Assembly: GCF_026262505.1 (NCBI RefSeq)
Contig: NC_067206.1
Coordinates: 5,856,879 to 5,920,878 of the forward strand
DNA: 64,000 nt
From: Trichomonas vaginalis G3
Lineage: Eukaryota; Parabasalia; Trichomonadida; Trichomonadidae
Direction of reading: 5' to 3'
The notes beneath the pieces were generated by a model. The model was not told where the DNA came from. It was given only the letters and a program-made list of their open reading frames with translations, and ran no database searches. The stretch's first letter is position 1; every line of letters begins with the position of its first letter. Position numbers and translations under genes: made by a program. Below, one piece after another: positions 50,545-61,745 of the stretch.

Positions 50545-50900
50545 TATTTTTTTCTCGCTGTGAAACGTATTCGGTCTTTTTTTTAAAAATTAATTTTTTG
50601 TTAGAGATAAGAGCTAAAACTCGGTAAACAACTTCTTCATGTCTAGAAAATTCTCTCTTGCCTTTTATTTTTTCTCGCTGTGAAACGTATTCGGTCTTTT
50701 TTTTAAAAATTAATTTTTTGTTAGAGATAAGAGCTAAAACTCGGTAAACAACTTCTTCATGTCTAGAAAATTCTATCTTGCCTTTTATTTTTTTCTCGCT
50801 GTGAAACGTATTCGGTCTTTTTTTTAAAAATTAATTTTTTGTTAGAGATAAGAGCTAAAACTTTGCAGACAACTCCCCCATGTCTAGCAAATTTAACATT
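50545..50900. repeat. Three 120-bp tandem repeats, right TIR
   Basis: Units starting TTTCTCGCTGTGAAACGTAT at 50551, 50671 and 50792. One more than in the left TIR. Confidence 0.85.
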
Positions 50901-51446
50901 CGTCTCCCATTTTTATATATTTGGTTTAGAATGTTCGAAAATGCGTAATATGGTCATTAATATTAATTGAAAAGAACCTTGAATTAATTCAATCTGATCT
51001 CACAAAATATTTTAAATTACAAACTTTGTAGTTTGAATAGATAATTAGTATTAAACTCAAATAACTAGTTTATTTTGGAATAAAAATTATTTGAATTTAT
51101 TCAATTTTGTGAATTTTCCTTCAAAAATCAAGTTTAAATATCTTATTTGCCATATAATTATAAATACAATGAAACATATTCGAAATTGAAAAGAATGACT
51201 TTTTCTGTTCTTTCAATCATTCAATTTGAATTTTGCAATATTGGATTTCTCATTAAATAGCTATTAAAAACAACAAGCAATTTAACTTACATTCAAATTT
51301 ATTTGTGTTATATTCAATCTTCTCAAAACTTATAATTTTCGGCTATAGCATGATTGTATGCTATATAATATAATAAACCTATAATAGTATCATTCTTTCA
51401 ATTATTTGAAGAGAAAACCGAAAAAATCTATTTTCGGTCTATAACA

Positions 51447-52119
51447 AAAACACGTTACTTACATGATTTTTGAAAGAATTTTTATAAAGCATTATAATCT
51501 TTGGGAACATTAAAGATATATTCTCATCTCATAAAATTTCCGAACCACAGTAAATGGCCAAAAATTCAATAGATGTAAAATTATTAATTTTTTGAGACTC
51601 GTTTTCAGCTTATATCGGCGTGCAGCTTCGCTATATCTATAAAACTAAAAATATTTTTTTCGTCATCTTTAATTAAATCAAATTAGCTATCTAAATTTCA
51701 TAATCTTTACCCAGTTTTCAATGCTCAATTTTTAAAATGCATTTAAAAATGGAGCTTATATTGAAATGGGCTTAAGATTACTAAATTTTTGCAGACTTTT
51801 CAGAGAATTGAGCGGGAGCTCAATTCTCTGAAAAGTCTGCAAAAATTCGTATATTTTCGTGATTTACTTTTGACCATTTTAAATCGGTCATAGTTTACTA
51901 TCAAAAACAATATATTATTCTATATAGATAACCATCCATTGTTAGTAATTTAAAATAATTTCTGGTTCAAATTAAGGATTATCTTCACATGATTAATTAC
52001 TATTGTAAATATCTAGAGAACAATCAATAATATCAAGATTTTATTCACTGATGAGTTCAAGGTATATATTGTGATTTGCGTTTCGATAGCTCGCTTTAAA
52101 AAGTGACAAAATTTTTCTT
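51447..52119. other. Intergenic region with a strong hairpin
   Basis: Apart from the target duplication (51447-51461) and the hairpin at 51784-51847, nothing is seen. The short leader ATTTTTCTT precedes the ATG at 52120. Confidence 0.55.
51784..51847. repeat. Perfect 30-bp inverted repeat, 4-nt loop
   Basis: Arms of 30 bp (left begins AATTTTTGCAGACTTTTCAG) are perfectly complementary around GGGA (51814-51817). As RNA the loop is a GNRA-type tetraloop. Could be a structured RNA, a foldback element or a template-switch product. It lies 270 bp before the gene at 52120. Confidence 0.9.
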
Positions 52120-52821
52120 ATGATTGGATCCTACAAGCCTTGTAATCCAATTAACGAAGAAACAACTATTCTATTTCAGGCAATTTCCGAGAGATCTTCG
52201 TATTCACCAGAATCAAATCATGAAGCTTTGGTAGAATGCGCATTTTTGAAATATTGGTTAGATTTTATCGATTTTCATATTCAAAATATTCATGTATTAA
52301 ATTGGCATTATAATGCTAGGAGGTTTTATGAAGGAATGATAACACATTTCGATGTATCGAAATTTAAAGATGAAGCAGAAAAAGAAAAAATGATACAAGA
52401 GTTTGCAGATTTTTCAGATTTAACAAGAAGGGATCTTGATGATATCTTTCATATTTATAAGAGAAAAGTTCTCGCCATATTTTTCTTAGAACCATTCGCA
52501 TGTATATTCGGAAATTATCTCAATAAATTAATCAAAGATCTATTTGATCCTATTCATAAGTACCTCATAGATATACAAACAAATATTCTTGGACTTTGGG
52601 ATCGTTACAAAGACAAAATTCGACCAGAATTTAAAGAAACCAGACCATACAAAGTTGCATTTGCTAAACATAATTTTATCAGAAAGATACCTGATAAACC
52701 ACCTTTTCATTTCGAAATCGAATCAGATTACGATTCTCGAACTGACGAACAAAACTCATTACTTCCCGATGAATTATCAGAACCTATCCTTAAATATCGA
52801 TCAGACGATGAAATAACCTGA
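52120..52821 (+). CDS. Hypothetical host protein (233 aa)
   Basis: Whole frame, mostly helical, with aromatic-rich first half (FLKYWLDFIDFHIQNIHVLNWHY) and an acidic, Ser/Asp-rich tail (ESDYDSRTDEQNSLLPDE). A hydrophobic stretch around FFLEPFACIFGNYL may be a buried helix, not a clear membrane segment. No family recognised; host-type codon use. Confidence 0.6.
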   Translation: MIGSYKPCNPINEETTILFQAISERSSYSPESNHEALVECAFLKYWLDFIDFHIQNIHVLNWHYNARRFYEGMITHFDVSKFKDEAEKEKMIQEFADFSDLTRRDLDDIFHIYKRKVLAIFFLEPFACIFGNYLNKLIKDLFDPIHKYLIDIQTNILGLWDRYKDKIRPEFKETRPYKVAFAKHNFIRKIPDKPPFHFEIESDYDSRTDEQNSLLPDELSEPILKYRSDDEIT

Positions 52822-52974
52822 TGATGTCTAAGTAAAAATAATTTTTTAAAACATCTATTTTTTCCCCCTTTAATTCAACATTATATAACAAATCTTTTGA
52901 ATCCAAATTATATCGGCTATTGAATTACCTATTAAAAAATAAATTTAATGAAATATGTATGAAACAATCAAAAT

Positions 52975-53301
52975 TCACATATCTTCTATTGTAAAAACAA
53001 ATAGCAATAGCATATGGATCATTTCAAATGGCGGTAGAGTACTCATTTGAGATTGTTGATACTGTGGACTCATCTGAATTTGTTGATATTGTGAATTCAT
53101 TTGAGATTGTTGGTATTGTGAATTTATTTGAGATTGTTGATATTGTGAATTCATCAGATCTCGTTCTTGTGAAACCATCTCCTTTTGCAAATCAATCTGA
53201 GTAGGTTGATGAGAATCATTCTGATTCTTAATCTGGGAAAATTCAGAGGAGGATGTGTTATTCTGTAATTGACTCAATGCTTTTCGAAAAATAGAACTGA
53301 C
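52975..53301 (-). pseudogene. Gln/Ser-rich repeat fragment
   Basis: Four to five repeats of NSQYQQSQM in a frame that has no ATG before the repeats and is closed by a stop just upstream. Ends in a hydrophobic stretch. Probably the 3' part of a lost gene, or a chance frame in a tandem repeat (units of about 30 bp). Confidence 0.35.
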
Positions 53302-53302
53302 T

Positions 53303-53731
53303 CACGTGAAACTGTCTAAATGTTTGTCTTTTTGCTGCAATTCTATATCTTAGTAATATTTCATCTTATTGAACAAACGTTCAAAACCTTAGGATTTGGA
53401 TCTTTTTCAAATTCATAGCAAAATCGAGTTTTATATCCAGAGATACTTTTGCACGTATTGTTTGACGTGACTATTAAATAAAAAGCCTTGCACGCTCGTT
53501 TTCGAAGAAAGAGTTATAAAATTATCCGGTCGTTTATCAAAAGTTTGCAGTTTTCGTTTATCAAAATAGATAATAATCTTGATATTAAGAAATATATCAG
53601 GTCTAAAAAATTTCTATCAAATTTTTGAATAGATTGTAAACCATTGTCTTTTTGATTATTTGCTTAATTAGTGTCAAATACCAAAAACAAGCAGTTTACA
53701 TTTTTAATAAAATTTTTGCTCAAACTTGAAT
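53303..53731. other. Intergenic region
   Basis: No gene seen. A TCAAACTTGAATATG context gives an Inr-like TCAAA just before the start at 53732. Confidence 0.5.
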
Positions 53732-55309
53732 ATGAGTTCGAAATCTGATAAAAAGATAGGTATTAAAAAGATAAAAAATCAAAAACCTACTATTCCTAGA
53801 CTTACTCCATCGATTAGAATGGAACAGCCTCATCTTCTCGTTTCGCCTCTCAATTATCCAACATTTTATTTTTCAAAAAAGCGAGTTTCACCATTAAAAC
53901 CATTTAAATCATTGGATAAAAGGCGTCAAATTTACCCTAATAACGTTGCCCCAAGCGAAGGAGATATTAAATTCGGTGGAAAATTTGAATCTGGCAATCT
54001 TGATCGAGTTTACAGAAGGGGTAACAATTCTTACGAAATACATATTGCACCTGATCCAAAACGTACGGCTCAATGGTTTTACTTCTCAGCTGAAAATATC
54101 AAGCCTGGAACTTATACTTTTGTCATCATTGGTTTTCATAGAGATACCGGTATCCATCACCATGGAGTTACACCTGTCGCTTTAAGCGAAAATGATAAGA
54201 GAATTGGAATAGGTTGGAAAAGAATCGGCGAGCAATTGAATTACTGGCTCAGCTCAAGTGGAAAACCACGTGAATATACTATGTCTTTCCAATTTACAGT
54301 CCACAAATTAGATTCGATGCATTTTGCCTATACATATCCTTATAATTACTCGGATTTACAATCTTTCTTAAGAACACTTCCATCATATGTCCACATAACA
54401 AGAAACATCTTTTCGCCAGGAAAACTTAACATTCCAATGATTTTTTGGGATGCAGACAATCAAATCTCATCCCAGCTTCCTGAAGATCCGAATCAGATTC
54501 CAGGCGGTCGAAAACCCCTTGCTATCATTGTTGCTCGCCATCATCCTGGAGAAACTTGCTCCTCTTATGCAATGGAAGGTTTTTTGCAGAAATTCTTTAA
54601 TAAATCTGACAAAGAAGCGAACGAAATGAGAAATGAGTATTCATTCCTCATTATCCCGATGGTAAATGTTGATGGTGTTGTTTGTGGATTCTATAGACCA
54701 GGACTTAATGGAATTGATTATAATCGCGTCTGGAAAACCAAATCCAAGACAGAATTAGGTAGTTCTATATTAGATATCATTGATTCACTTACAAAAACAC
54801 GAAAACTCGTTTTCTTCCTTGATTTTCATGGCCATGCAGGACTTTGGAATGCTTTTACATATACTTTGACAAATGATAAAGTTCCTTTGTCCGAATTATC
54901 TCCTGTATTTCCAGAAACGATGTCTAAAGTATGCCAATACTTTACTGCAACACACTCCTACATTTTAAGTCCACATGCATACGACAGAACAATGAGAGTT
55001 GCTTTACACCATCGATATAAAGTTCCTTTTGCTTACACATTGGAAATGTCAATTGGAGGCTCAACTTTGACTAAAGAACCAAACATGTTCACACCAAATG
55101 AATACAGAATTGTTGGGTCTTCAACACTTACAGCTATGTATGAAATGTTGCTCTTGAATGAAAACATCAAAGGAAAATTAGATTTCAAAGCAACAGAAAT
55201 AGATGAAAATGTGGAAATAAAGCATGAAAAGAAGAAACATCACCATCATGGTAAGAAGCATCACTCAACAAATAATTCAGACTATGAATATAATGATATT
55301 GATGAATAA
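53732..55309 (+). CDS. Cytosolic carboxypeptidase-like zinc peptidase, M14 family (525 aa)
   Basis: Zinc carboxypeptidase of the CCP/Nna1 branch, which shortens glutamate chains on tubulin and other proteins. The N-terminal beta domain (FESGNLDRVYRRGNNSYEIH, then FSAENIKPGTYTF) is typical of CCPs. Catalytic domain: zinc site HPGE (His271, Glu274), NVDGVVCGFYRPGLNGIDYNR..W signature, third zinc ligand in DFHGH (His366) and catalytic Glu438 in YTLEMSIGG. All key residues are present. His/Lys-rich tail. The ATG at 53732 (MSSKSDK) is preferred to a TTG six bases earlier. A role in flagellar or axostyle microtubules is inference. Confidence 0.93.
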   Translation: MSSKSDKKIGIKKIKNQKPTIPRLTPSIRMEQPHLLVSPLNYPTFYFSKKRVSPLKPFKSLDKRRQIYPNNVAPSEGDIKFGGKFESGNLDRVYRRGNNSYEIHIAPDPKRTAQWFYFSAENIKPGTYTFVIIGFHRDTGIHHHGVTPVALSENDKRIGIGWKRIGEQLNYWLSSSGKPREYTMSFQFTVHKLDSMHFAYTYPYNYSDLQSFLRTLPSYVHITRNIFSPGKLNIPMIFWDADNQISSQLPEDPNQIPGGRKPLAIIVARHHPGETCSSYAMEGFLQKFFNKSDKEANEMRNEYSFLIIPMVNVDGVVCGFYRPGLNGIDYNRVWKTKSKTELGSSILDIIDSLTKTRKLVFFLDFHGHAGLWNAFTYTLTNDKVPLSELSPVFPETMSKVCQYFTATHSYILSPHAYDRTMRVALHHRYKVPFAYTLEMSIGGSTLTKEPNMFTPNEYRIVGSSTLTAMYEMLLLNENIKGKLDFKATEIDENVEIKHEKKKHHHHGKKHHSTNNSDYEYNDIDE

Positions 55310-55531
55310 AAAAAAATTATATTATTGTTTTTTGAAATTAATCTCTATACTATGATAAGCACATCATGAAAGTAATGAATTCAATGATTTTTGAGTATGT
55401 TGTCGATTAAATAAAATTGCGATTAATAAAATTTTATCAATAGATCAACGATTATATATAAAAAGAATAGTTAGTTTCTAAACTATATATTTATAAACAT
55501 ATGAAAGCATAATTCTGATATAAATAATAAC

Positions 55532-56517
55532 TTATACAATTGTTTCCGGTACGAGCAGCGACTTGAGAACTTTGTTATTAATGAGCTTATCTAACTTATT
55601 CTGATCTTCTCTCCTCTTCAAAATTGCGCTGCGTATATAATTAATAACATCTTGATCAGGAATTTTTTCTGCAACTGTCATAATAGTATTCTTTTGGCTA
55701 TCTAGTACTTCACTATCACTTCTTAACTTGTAGAGCATGATACCCATGAGAAAATCAATTTATATTTTGTTTCTAACCATTTTGCAACAGCAAAATGATG
55801 AGCATTAATGGCAATATCTAGGAAGGAATTATCTATCTTGTTACTCTCGCATGCAAGGATGATCTTTGTATTGCCACCAATGATGGAACACTTGAATGAA
55901 TTATCTGTTAATTTAATATGGTTTTCGAGAAGGAAGAAGAAGCAGTTCTGTGCTCCGTAGTATGCACAGGCATCAATAATTGATAGTTCTGGATAGTATG
56001 GCGAGTCTATCATAGTGATTTTGGCTGGAGGTGGAGTTGGATATTTGAAAAACTCTTTGAAGAGGTCAATGTCATCATTAAGGATCGCAAATTCGATAGA
56101 TTGGAATGGATACACGTAGATAATCTCTTGCATAGACCAATCCTTTGCAAAATGAAGATTATTTTGACGCATTGCAAAAATATGTTCATTCATGATAGAT
56201 TTTTCGGTATTTATATCTGTGTATCCATTTTCTTTCAATATATACCTAAGTGAATGCGATTTAATTGAAGGCATGATTTTCGTTATTTGGTACTTACTAA
56301 TAAGCTGTGTACAAAAGCTATATATTGTTTCAAGCTCTTTGAGGTGGTATATTGCAAAGTATCCTAGTGCTTCAAAGATCTGATCAATATTGATGTAACC
56401 AGAGTCATAATTTTTAATTGTTTCAGCTAATATAATGTCAGCATTAGTAGAATCTAAGCACCAAATGGTTTCTATGGCATTCGCATGATTGATAAAGCTG
56501 ACTGGGATGTTATGCAT
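55532..56517 (-). pseudogene. DUF3447/ankyrin-type protein, frame broken
   Basis: The main frame (55723-56517) reads as a DUF3447-type Trichomonas ankyrin protein: MHNIPVSFINHANAIETIW, later SLRYILKENGY and ankyrin-like SIIDACAYYGAQNCFFFLLEN and FLDIAINAHHFAVAKWLE. The last 71 codons continue in another frame (55532-55747) with a charged helical end. One frameshift near 55740 separates them. Such proteins normally carry more ankyrin repeats, so this copy is also short. Function in the family is unknown; probable protein interaction. Confidence 0.7.
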
Positions 56518-57659
56518 CTTTATTTTATTATGATTTGATTCTCAAAATTTTCTGAGAAACAATAATTTCCTTTTTATTTTTAATCAGAACATATCTGATA
56601 ATAAGAATGGTAAATCGCGATCAAAGTCACTCTCAATTTTTTAAAAGATTGAATGGCTTAACGATCGCTAAATTGTGAATGTTTTTTTATCTAATTCAAA
56701 TGGCTCCTATGAAATGTGATGATTTGGAATGTAAAAAGAAAAGGCATAAAGACAAGTGGTTATTATTTAAATTCCAAAAATCGCTAATTGAATGAATGCG
56801 ATCCTTTCTATAAATTTTCCTCTTAAAATTGAATTGTAGTCAATATGATTTGTCTGTTTGGATCCAACTTAATAAAATTTTCCTATTAAAACAAATATCG
56901 GATATAAAATCGCAAATGCCCGAAATTGATTATTAGGATTAAATAGTTTTCACGCCATGCATTAACTAATTCGCATGCTGTAGATTTGATTGGCCCGTAA
57001 AATTTACGTTTTTGAACATTTCGAAATAAAAAATTATTCGGATCTATGGATTTTTAATCAAAAATTTGATTTTTCATTTATTTATCCGATTTACTAAATG
57101 TGAATGTTTATATTATAGTAATTTGGAACGGAATTGAAAGGTTTTTTATGGATCAATGTCTTAAGACTAAATTTTTTATTAACTTATCAAGTAGTCAGCA
57201 TAAAAAATATTTTTCAATCAATAAAATAAATAAATATAAAAAATTATAAACATTTATATTGAAAATTTCGTTTTTTCCATACAGAGTGAGGTTAATATAT
57301 ATTATACAGTAGTTGGTGATATCAATTTTTTGGTTCTAAGCAAGGTCGGAACTTATTTTGATATTCCTGGATATTGTGATAACTAGAAGAGCCTCCGTTC
57401 TCAATATAAGCATGTTAACTTTGCAATTCGTTCATTAAAAAGTACAAGTTAACTGTATCACAGAACTCTAGATGGTTTTTCGAATAATTCTAATTGAAGG
57501 AATATCAGTGAAGGCACAACTAGATATCTAGAGCTTCTTGGTTGTAAAGACTCAATAAACCATTACAAGATATCATTTGTCATAATTATACGTTAATCAT
57601 TCTACTCAAGATCTCGATTTGATGTAAAGGTAAATGACGTTTAGAAAAAACGTCAAAAT
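56518..57659. other. Intergenic region
   Basis: 1.1 kb, AT-rich, no gene, RNA or clear repeat seen. Confidence 0.55.
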
Positions 57660-60260
57660 ATGGATTGCATTGATATTTCAACAGGAACATTAAATGATGA
57701 AGATGAGAATGATTCAGAAGAACCAGTTCAGCCATTAAATCAAAATAATGAACAAATAATTCAAGAGAATCAGTATCTTCATCACATGAATGAGCAATTA
57801 CAAGAATCAATAACGAAAATGAAAGCTCAACTTCAAGATGCGCTTAGTGCTGTTGAAAAATCGAACTGTTTTACAGAACAAATTCAACAACTCAAAGATC
57901 AATTACAGGAAGCAAGAGCACTAAATGAGCAATATCAAAAAGAGATTGAGCAATCTAAATCCATGACTGTTCAAAATAGTAATGTAGAAAATTGCGCAGA
58001 AAATATTGTTATTACAGATCAAATCAGTTCCTTACAAGCTCAAATAGCAAAATTAAAGAATGAACGCACTATTTTCAAGCAAGCTGATGCCGAAAAGACT
58101 GAATACATAGATCTTTTATCAAATTCAATACTTAAATTAAAAAGCTTGAAGAAAAAGATGAAAAAGAAAATCATTTCATTATCTGAATCTAATAGTCAGA
58201 TGAAAGATTTACTTAATGAAGCTGAGGCTAAAGCAAAGAAAGAAGAAGAACAAAAATCAAATTTATCATCAGAAGTTGAACAGCTAAAGGCTAGTCTCGA
58301 ATCAAAAGATAAGCAAATTAATGAGTTAAGTATCAATGTTTGCCAATTGCACAATGAAATTCATGCAAAAGATACTGCTATCGAATTCATTCAAAAACAG
58401 ATTGAATCTCAGATTGATGAAATGGCAGAATATGAAAACCAACGTAGTTTATTTGATGATATATTAGGAAAGATGAATAAAATGGCAGTATTGAGTGAAA
58501 ATACAATCTTAGATTTAGAAGAGAAGCTAAAAGCAAAGCAACAAGATCAGCCAAAGAAAGAAGCTGAAAAATCCAATGTAAATATTTTCAATAAAGCAAA
58601 CATTCTTGATCTAAAACTTCCGTTCCAGGGTGAAATTAAAGATGATCTTGAGAAAATCTTGAAACTTGTTCAGTATGATCCAGTTCAACGCTTACAATTG
58701 ATCATCAACGAGTTAGCTAAGACAATTGAATCTATTACGAAAGAAAATTTCATTCAGAAGAAACAATTATCAAATCTTAATTCAAATCAGCCCACATCTT
58801 GTGAAGATCAAGGAAATTATAAGGAAATTCTTGCTTCTCTTATTACTTATTTGAGAAATTCATCGAATATTCCTGAAAATGGCGAAGATGATGAATTCAA
58901 TAATTTCATTGCAGAAAAATTCTCTAATATTGATCAAATCATAGATGAAAAGATGAAAGAAGATGAGAACTACATAAATAATTCTTTCTTCATGGAGAAA
59001 GACATAGAAAAACGAAAAGAAATGATAACAAATCTTTTGACGAAAGATGATATTACAAGAGATGTTTTGATTGCACAATTCTTGATCAGCATGGATCACA
59101 ATGAGCCTAAAAAGCCAGAAGAAACCGAGAATGCAAACGAAAATGAAAATAATGAAGAATCTGTCTTCGAAGAAAATCTCCCTCAAAATGATCTTCAAAA
59201 TACAATCAATGAACAAGCTGAACAGATACATAAACTTAAGGAGACCAGGAGAAAGATGTATGACAACATAAAGAAGCTTCAAGCAGCTAAATTAGAGCTA
59301 CAAACCAAAGATTCTGAACAAAAGTCAAAGATCAATGCATTAGAACTTGAAATAGATAATGTTCAACGCGAAAACAACATTCTTCAACTGAAGATAAACG
59401 TTTTGAATCATGATATCGCAATGAAAAATGCTCAAATAAATGAAGAGTTAGAAAAGAAAGATAATGAAAATAAAGACTTCCAAATGTTACAAGAGAAAGT
59501 TTTATCTCTTGAAAAAGACCTTCTAATTAAGACACAAGCTAATGAAGATCTTACAAATCAAATGCAGAAACTTCAAGCCAAACTTGATGCAAGTAAAAAG
59601 TCACATGCTAAAGCCACAAAGAAACTTGAAGATTCTTATATCAATAAGATTAATGAAATGGAAGGAAGGCTTCACGAAGTTGAAGAAAAGAGTAATTCTA
59701 AAGCTAAACTCATGAAGAAGAACTTAAATGGCGTTAAACAACAATACGAAGAAACAATTTCAACAATCACTAAGCAATATAATGATGTTAAAACATCACT
59801 TGAAGAAACAATTAAGTCCCTAAACACTAAATTAAGTGATCATAGATCAGACATTCAGAAATTGAACGAGAAGCTTAGAGCCGAAGAAAATCTTGTTGAT
59901 CAATTTACAAAGCAAAATGAAATTTTGCGAAGCTCAAATGACCAAAACGAACAAGAACTAACTAGAATCAAAAACGAGTATGCAAAAGAGAAGAAAGCTC
60001 TTCAAGCTAAGATTACTTCCATCAATTTCACATGCGATGCACAGTTAAACGAAAAAGTTCTTTCCCTTGAAAGAAAATACAATACAAAGATAAATAGTTT
60101 CATACAAAACGTTTCTGAGACAATTGGAAAGTATTACAACATAAGTGAATCATCTCTAAATGAAGAAACAATGGGTCAGCTTCTTCTTCATGCTAAAGAT
60201 GATTTAGACAAATTGAAATATTTCCAATCTGAATCATTAGAAAAAGCTCAAACAAAATAA
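57660..60260 (+). CDS. Large coiled-coil protein (866 aa)
   Basis: Nearly the whole length has heptad-type Leu/Ile/Lys/Glu/Gln patterning (residues about 30-280 and 480-830), with a non-coiled part in the middle (about 310-470) holding FQGEIKDDLEKILKLVQYDPVQRLQL and acidic stretches. The C-terminal 70 residues are less coiled, with a helix ending KYFQSESLEKAQTK. No GRIP, FHA or motor domain is visible. Many Trichomonas proteins of this form are listed as inclusion-protein-like; it is probably a tether or cytoskeletal scaffold. Confidence 0.75.
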   Translation: MDCIDISTGTLNDEDENDSEEPVQPLNQNNEQIIQENQYLHHMNEQLQESITKMKAQLQDALSAVEKSNCFTEQIQQLKDQLQEARALNEQYQKEIEQSKSMTVQNSNVENCAENIVITDQISSLQAQIAKLKNERTIFKQADAEKTEYIDLLSNSILKLKSLKKKMKKKIISLSESNSQMKDLLNEAEAKAKKEEEQKSNLSSEVEQLKASLESKDKQINELSINVCQLHNEIHAKDTAIEFIQKQIESQIDEMAEYENQRSLFDDILGKMNKMAVLSENTILDLEEKLKAKQQDQPKKEAEKSNVNIFNKANILDLKLPFQGEIKDDLEKILKLVQYDPVQRLQLIINELAKTIESITKENFIQKKQLSNLNSNQPTSCEDQGNYKEILASLITYLRNSSNIPENGEDDEFNNFIAEKFSNIDQIIDEKMKEDENYINNSFFMEKDIEKRKEMITNLLTKDDITRDVLIAQFLISMDHNEPKKPEETENANENENNEESVFEENLPQNDLQNTINEQAEQIHKLKETRRKMYDNIKKLQAAKLELQTKDSEQKSKINALELEIDNVQRENNILQLKINVLNHDIAMKNAQINEELEKKDNENKDFQMLQEKVLSLEKDLLIKTQANEDLTNQMQKLQAKLDASKKSHAKATKKLEDSYINKINEMEGRLHEVEEKSNSKAKLMKKNLNGVKQQYEETISTITKQYNDVKTSLEETIKSLNTKLSDHRSDIQKLNEKLRAEENLVDQFTKQNEILRSSNDQNEQELTRIKNEYAKEKKALQAKITSINFTCDAQLNEKVLSLERKYNTKINSFIQNVSETIGKYYNISESSLNEETMGQLLLHAKDDLDKLKYFQSESLEKAQTK

Positions 60261-60881
60261 TGTTTTTATTTTATTTTTTCTGTTTATTTAAACGATTTTT
60301 ATTGAAGGAACAATGATTTTTTACTAATTTATTCTCAATTATCAACCAAAAGTAATAGTTTCTCTATTATAATCAGCAACATAAGTTTAAATGGCTCTTT
60401 TTAGTAATTGTTAACTAAGAAAATGAAGATATTATTAAATTTATATGAGAATAATCAATATACTATTTTATCGGTTATTTACGAATGTGATTAAGCAAGG
60501 GATATTAAAAACTTCCTATTTGGTGTAAATAATGAGTGTCGATACAGCATTTCCGAGATAATTAGAAGAGAAATTCAAAAAATTTCTTGTAATTTCAATC
60601 AATAATAAAACTTCGCCGACAAATAATATTAGTTAGTGGAGCATATTTTATCTTCTAGTATTATGGCTCCTTGAAATGAAGAGGCTTTTAGATAGGAAAT
60701 GGAAAACAAATTTGACAATTTGCCAAGGATTGACAAAAATGTCACGAAAATTTTAAAAATATGAAAGTAATTTGGGCAACTTGAAGCAGAGAAACAGATG
60801 CGACAATGAAAAATATCAAGAGAGAAAAAAATCTTCAATAAAAATTGTAAACTATAAAACCGCTGACCGAATTATTTAGAA
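60261..60881. other. Intergenic region
   Basis: About 620 bp with no supportable gene. The weak frame on the minus strand (60629-60838) has no family and is ignored. Confidence 0.55.
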
Positions 60882-61529
60882 ATGCAGTGGAATATTTTTA
60901 GGTACATTGCAGATTTCACACATCTTGCCTCAATTGTTCTTCTTCTATACAAGATGTTCTCGAGGAAGACATGCGTCGGCGTTTCCTTAAAAACACACAT
61001 TTTGTACTTATCAATTTATCTCTTCAGATACTGCAATCCATATCTTTTTGATCCACCACTCTACAACATATTCTTCAAATTCACATATATCATCTCATCT
61101 ATTGTTATCATCGCTTTAATTTTAACAAAATATAAGAGAACTTATGAAAAGCGCCACGATAACTTCAGAATCATCATTATCTATATTATTTGCCTCCCAC
61201 TTGCATACTTCACATCTCCATCAAACAGAATTTGGCAATTGACGAATTGCTACTCCCTCTGGCTCGAAGCGTTTGCAATTCTTCCACAACTCTTCCTTAT
61301 CAGCAGATCTCGTAAGGTTGATGTTATGAACAAGGAATATATCTTCCTTCTTTCTATTTACAGACTCTTCTATTTGATCAACTGGATCTACAAATACTTC
61401 ACAGAGACTGGTTCCACAGCCACATACGTCTGGATCACAGGTATCCTCCAGACAATTATCTACTCAGATTTCATCTACACGTATATTAAGATGAAAGTCC
61501 AAGGCGGAGAATTCGAACTTCCTTACTAA
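60882..61529 (+). CDS. ERD2: ER lumen protein-retaining (KDEL) receptor (215 aa)
   Basis: Seven hydrophobic helices over 215 residues, the usual length. N-terminus NIFRYIADFTHLASIVLLLYKM, then SRKTCVGVSLKTHILYLSIYLFRY, and the SLWLEAFAILPQLFLISRSRK region all match ERD2. It binds escaped ER proteins with a C-terminal KDEL-type signal in the Golgi and returns them to the ER by COPI. A single clean frame with an ATG that fits the family start (MNIFR in other species). Confidence 0.93.
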   Translation: MQWNIFRYIADFTHLASIVLLLYKMFSRKTCVGVSLKTHILYLSIYLFRYCNPYLFDPPLYNIFFKFTYIISSIVIIALILTKYKRTYEKRHDNFRIIIIYIICLPLAYFTSPSNRIWQLTNCYSLWLEAFAILPQLFLISRSRKVDVMNKEYIFLLSIYRLFYLINWIYKYFTETGSTATYVWITGILQTIIYSDFIYTYIKMKVQGGEFELPY

Positions 61530-61745
61530 ATTTTTTGAGAGTAAAAGTGATAATAATTTATATCTTATAAAAAAAATCATTTACAAATAATCGTAATTTC
61601 CTTTTTTTCAATAAAAATCATCAATTTTGAGATAATAATTATGAGTTGCCTCTTTAAAAATTGATCGTTGTTTCGGAATCCTATTTTTTATAAAAGAACC
61701 AAATTTTTATTTTAAAAATACAGAACAATTATTATAGTAATAAAG

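Larger units (their letters stand above)
47240..51446. mobile_element. DNA transposon with IS481/IS3-like DDE transposase
   Basis: Ends TGTTATAGACCGAAAATAG...CTATTTTCGGTCTATAACA, with terminal inverted repeats of at least 0.8 kb (47240 to about 48060; about 50545 to 51446). Both flanks carry AAAACACGTTACTTA (47225-47239 and 51447-51461), a 15-bp target duplication. The interior holds a decayed rve-type transposase (48500-49458, minus). TG...CA ends, long target duplications and this transposase type recall the bacterial IS481 family and its reported eukaryotic relatives in Trichomonas. Element complete in outline; transposase dead. Confidence 0.8.

Noticed and set aside
57586-57810. Minus-strand frame over the start of the coiled-coil gene
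   Set aside because: Shadow of the plus-strand gene; no domain.
58860-59282. Hydrophobic minus-strand frame of 140 codons
   Set aside because: Antisense of an AT-rich coiled-coil gene yields Ile/Phe-rich frames; no independent support.
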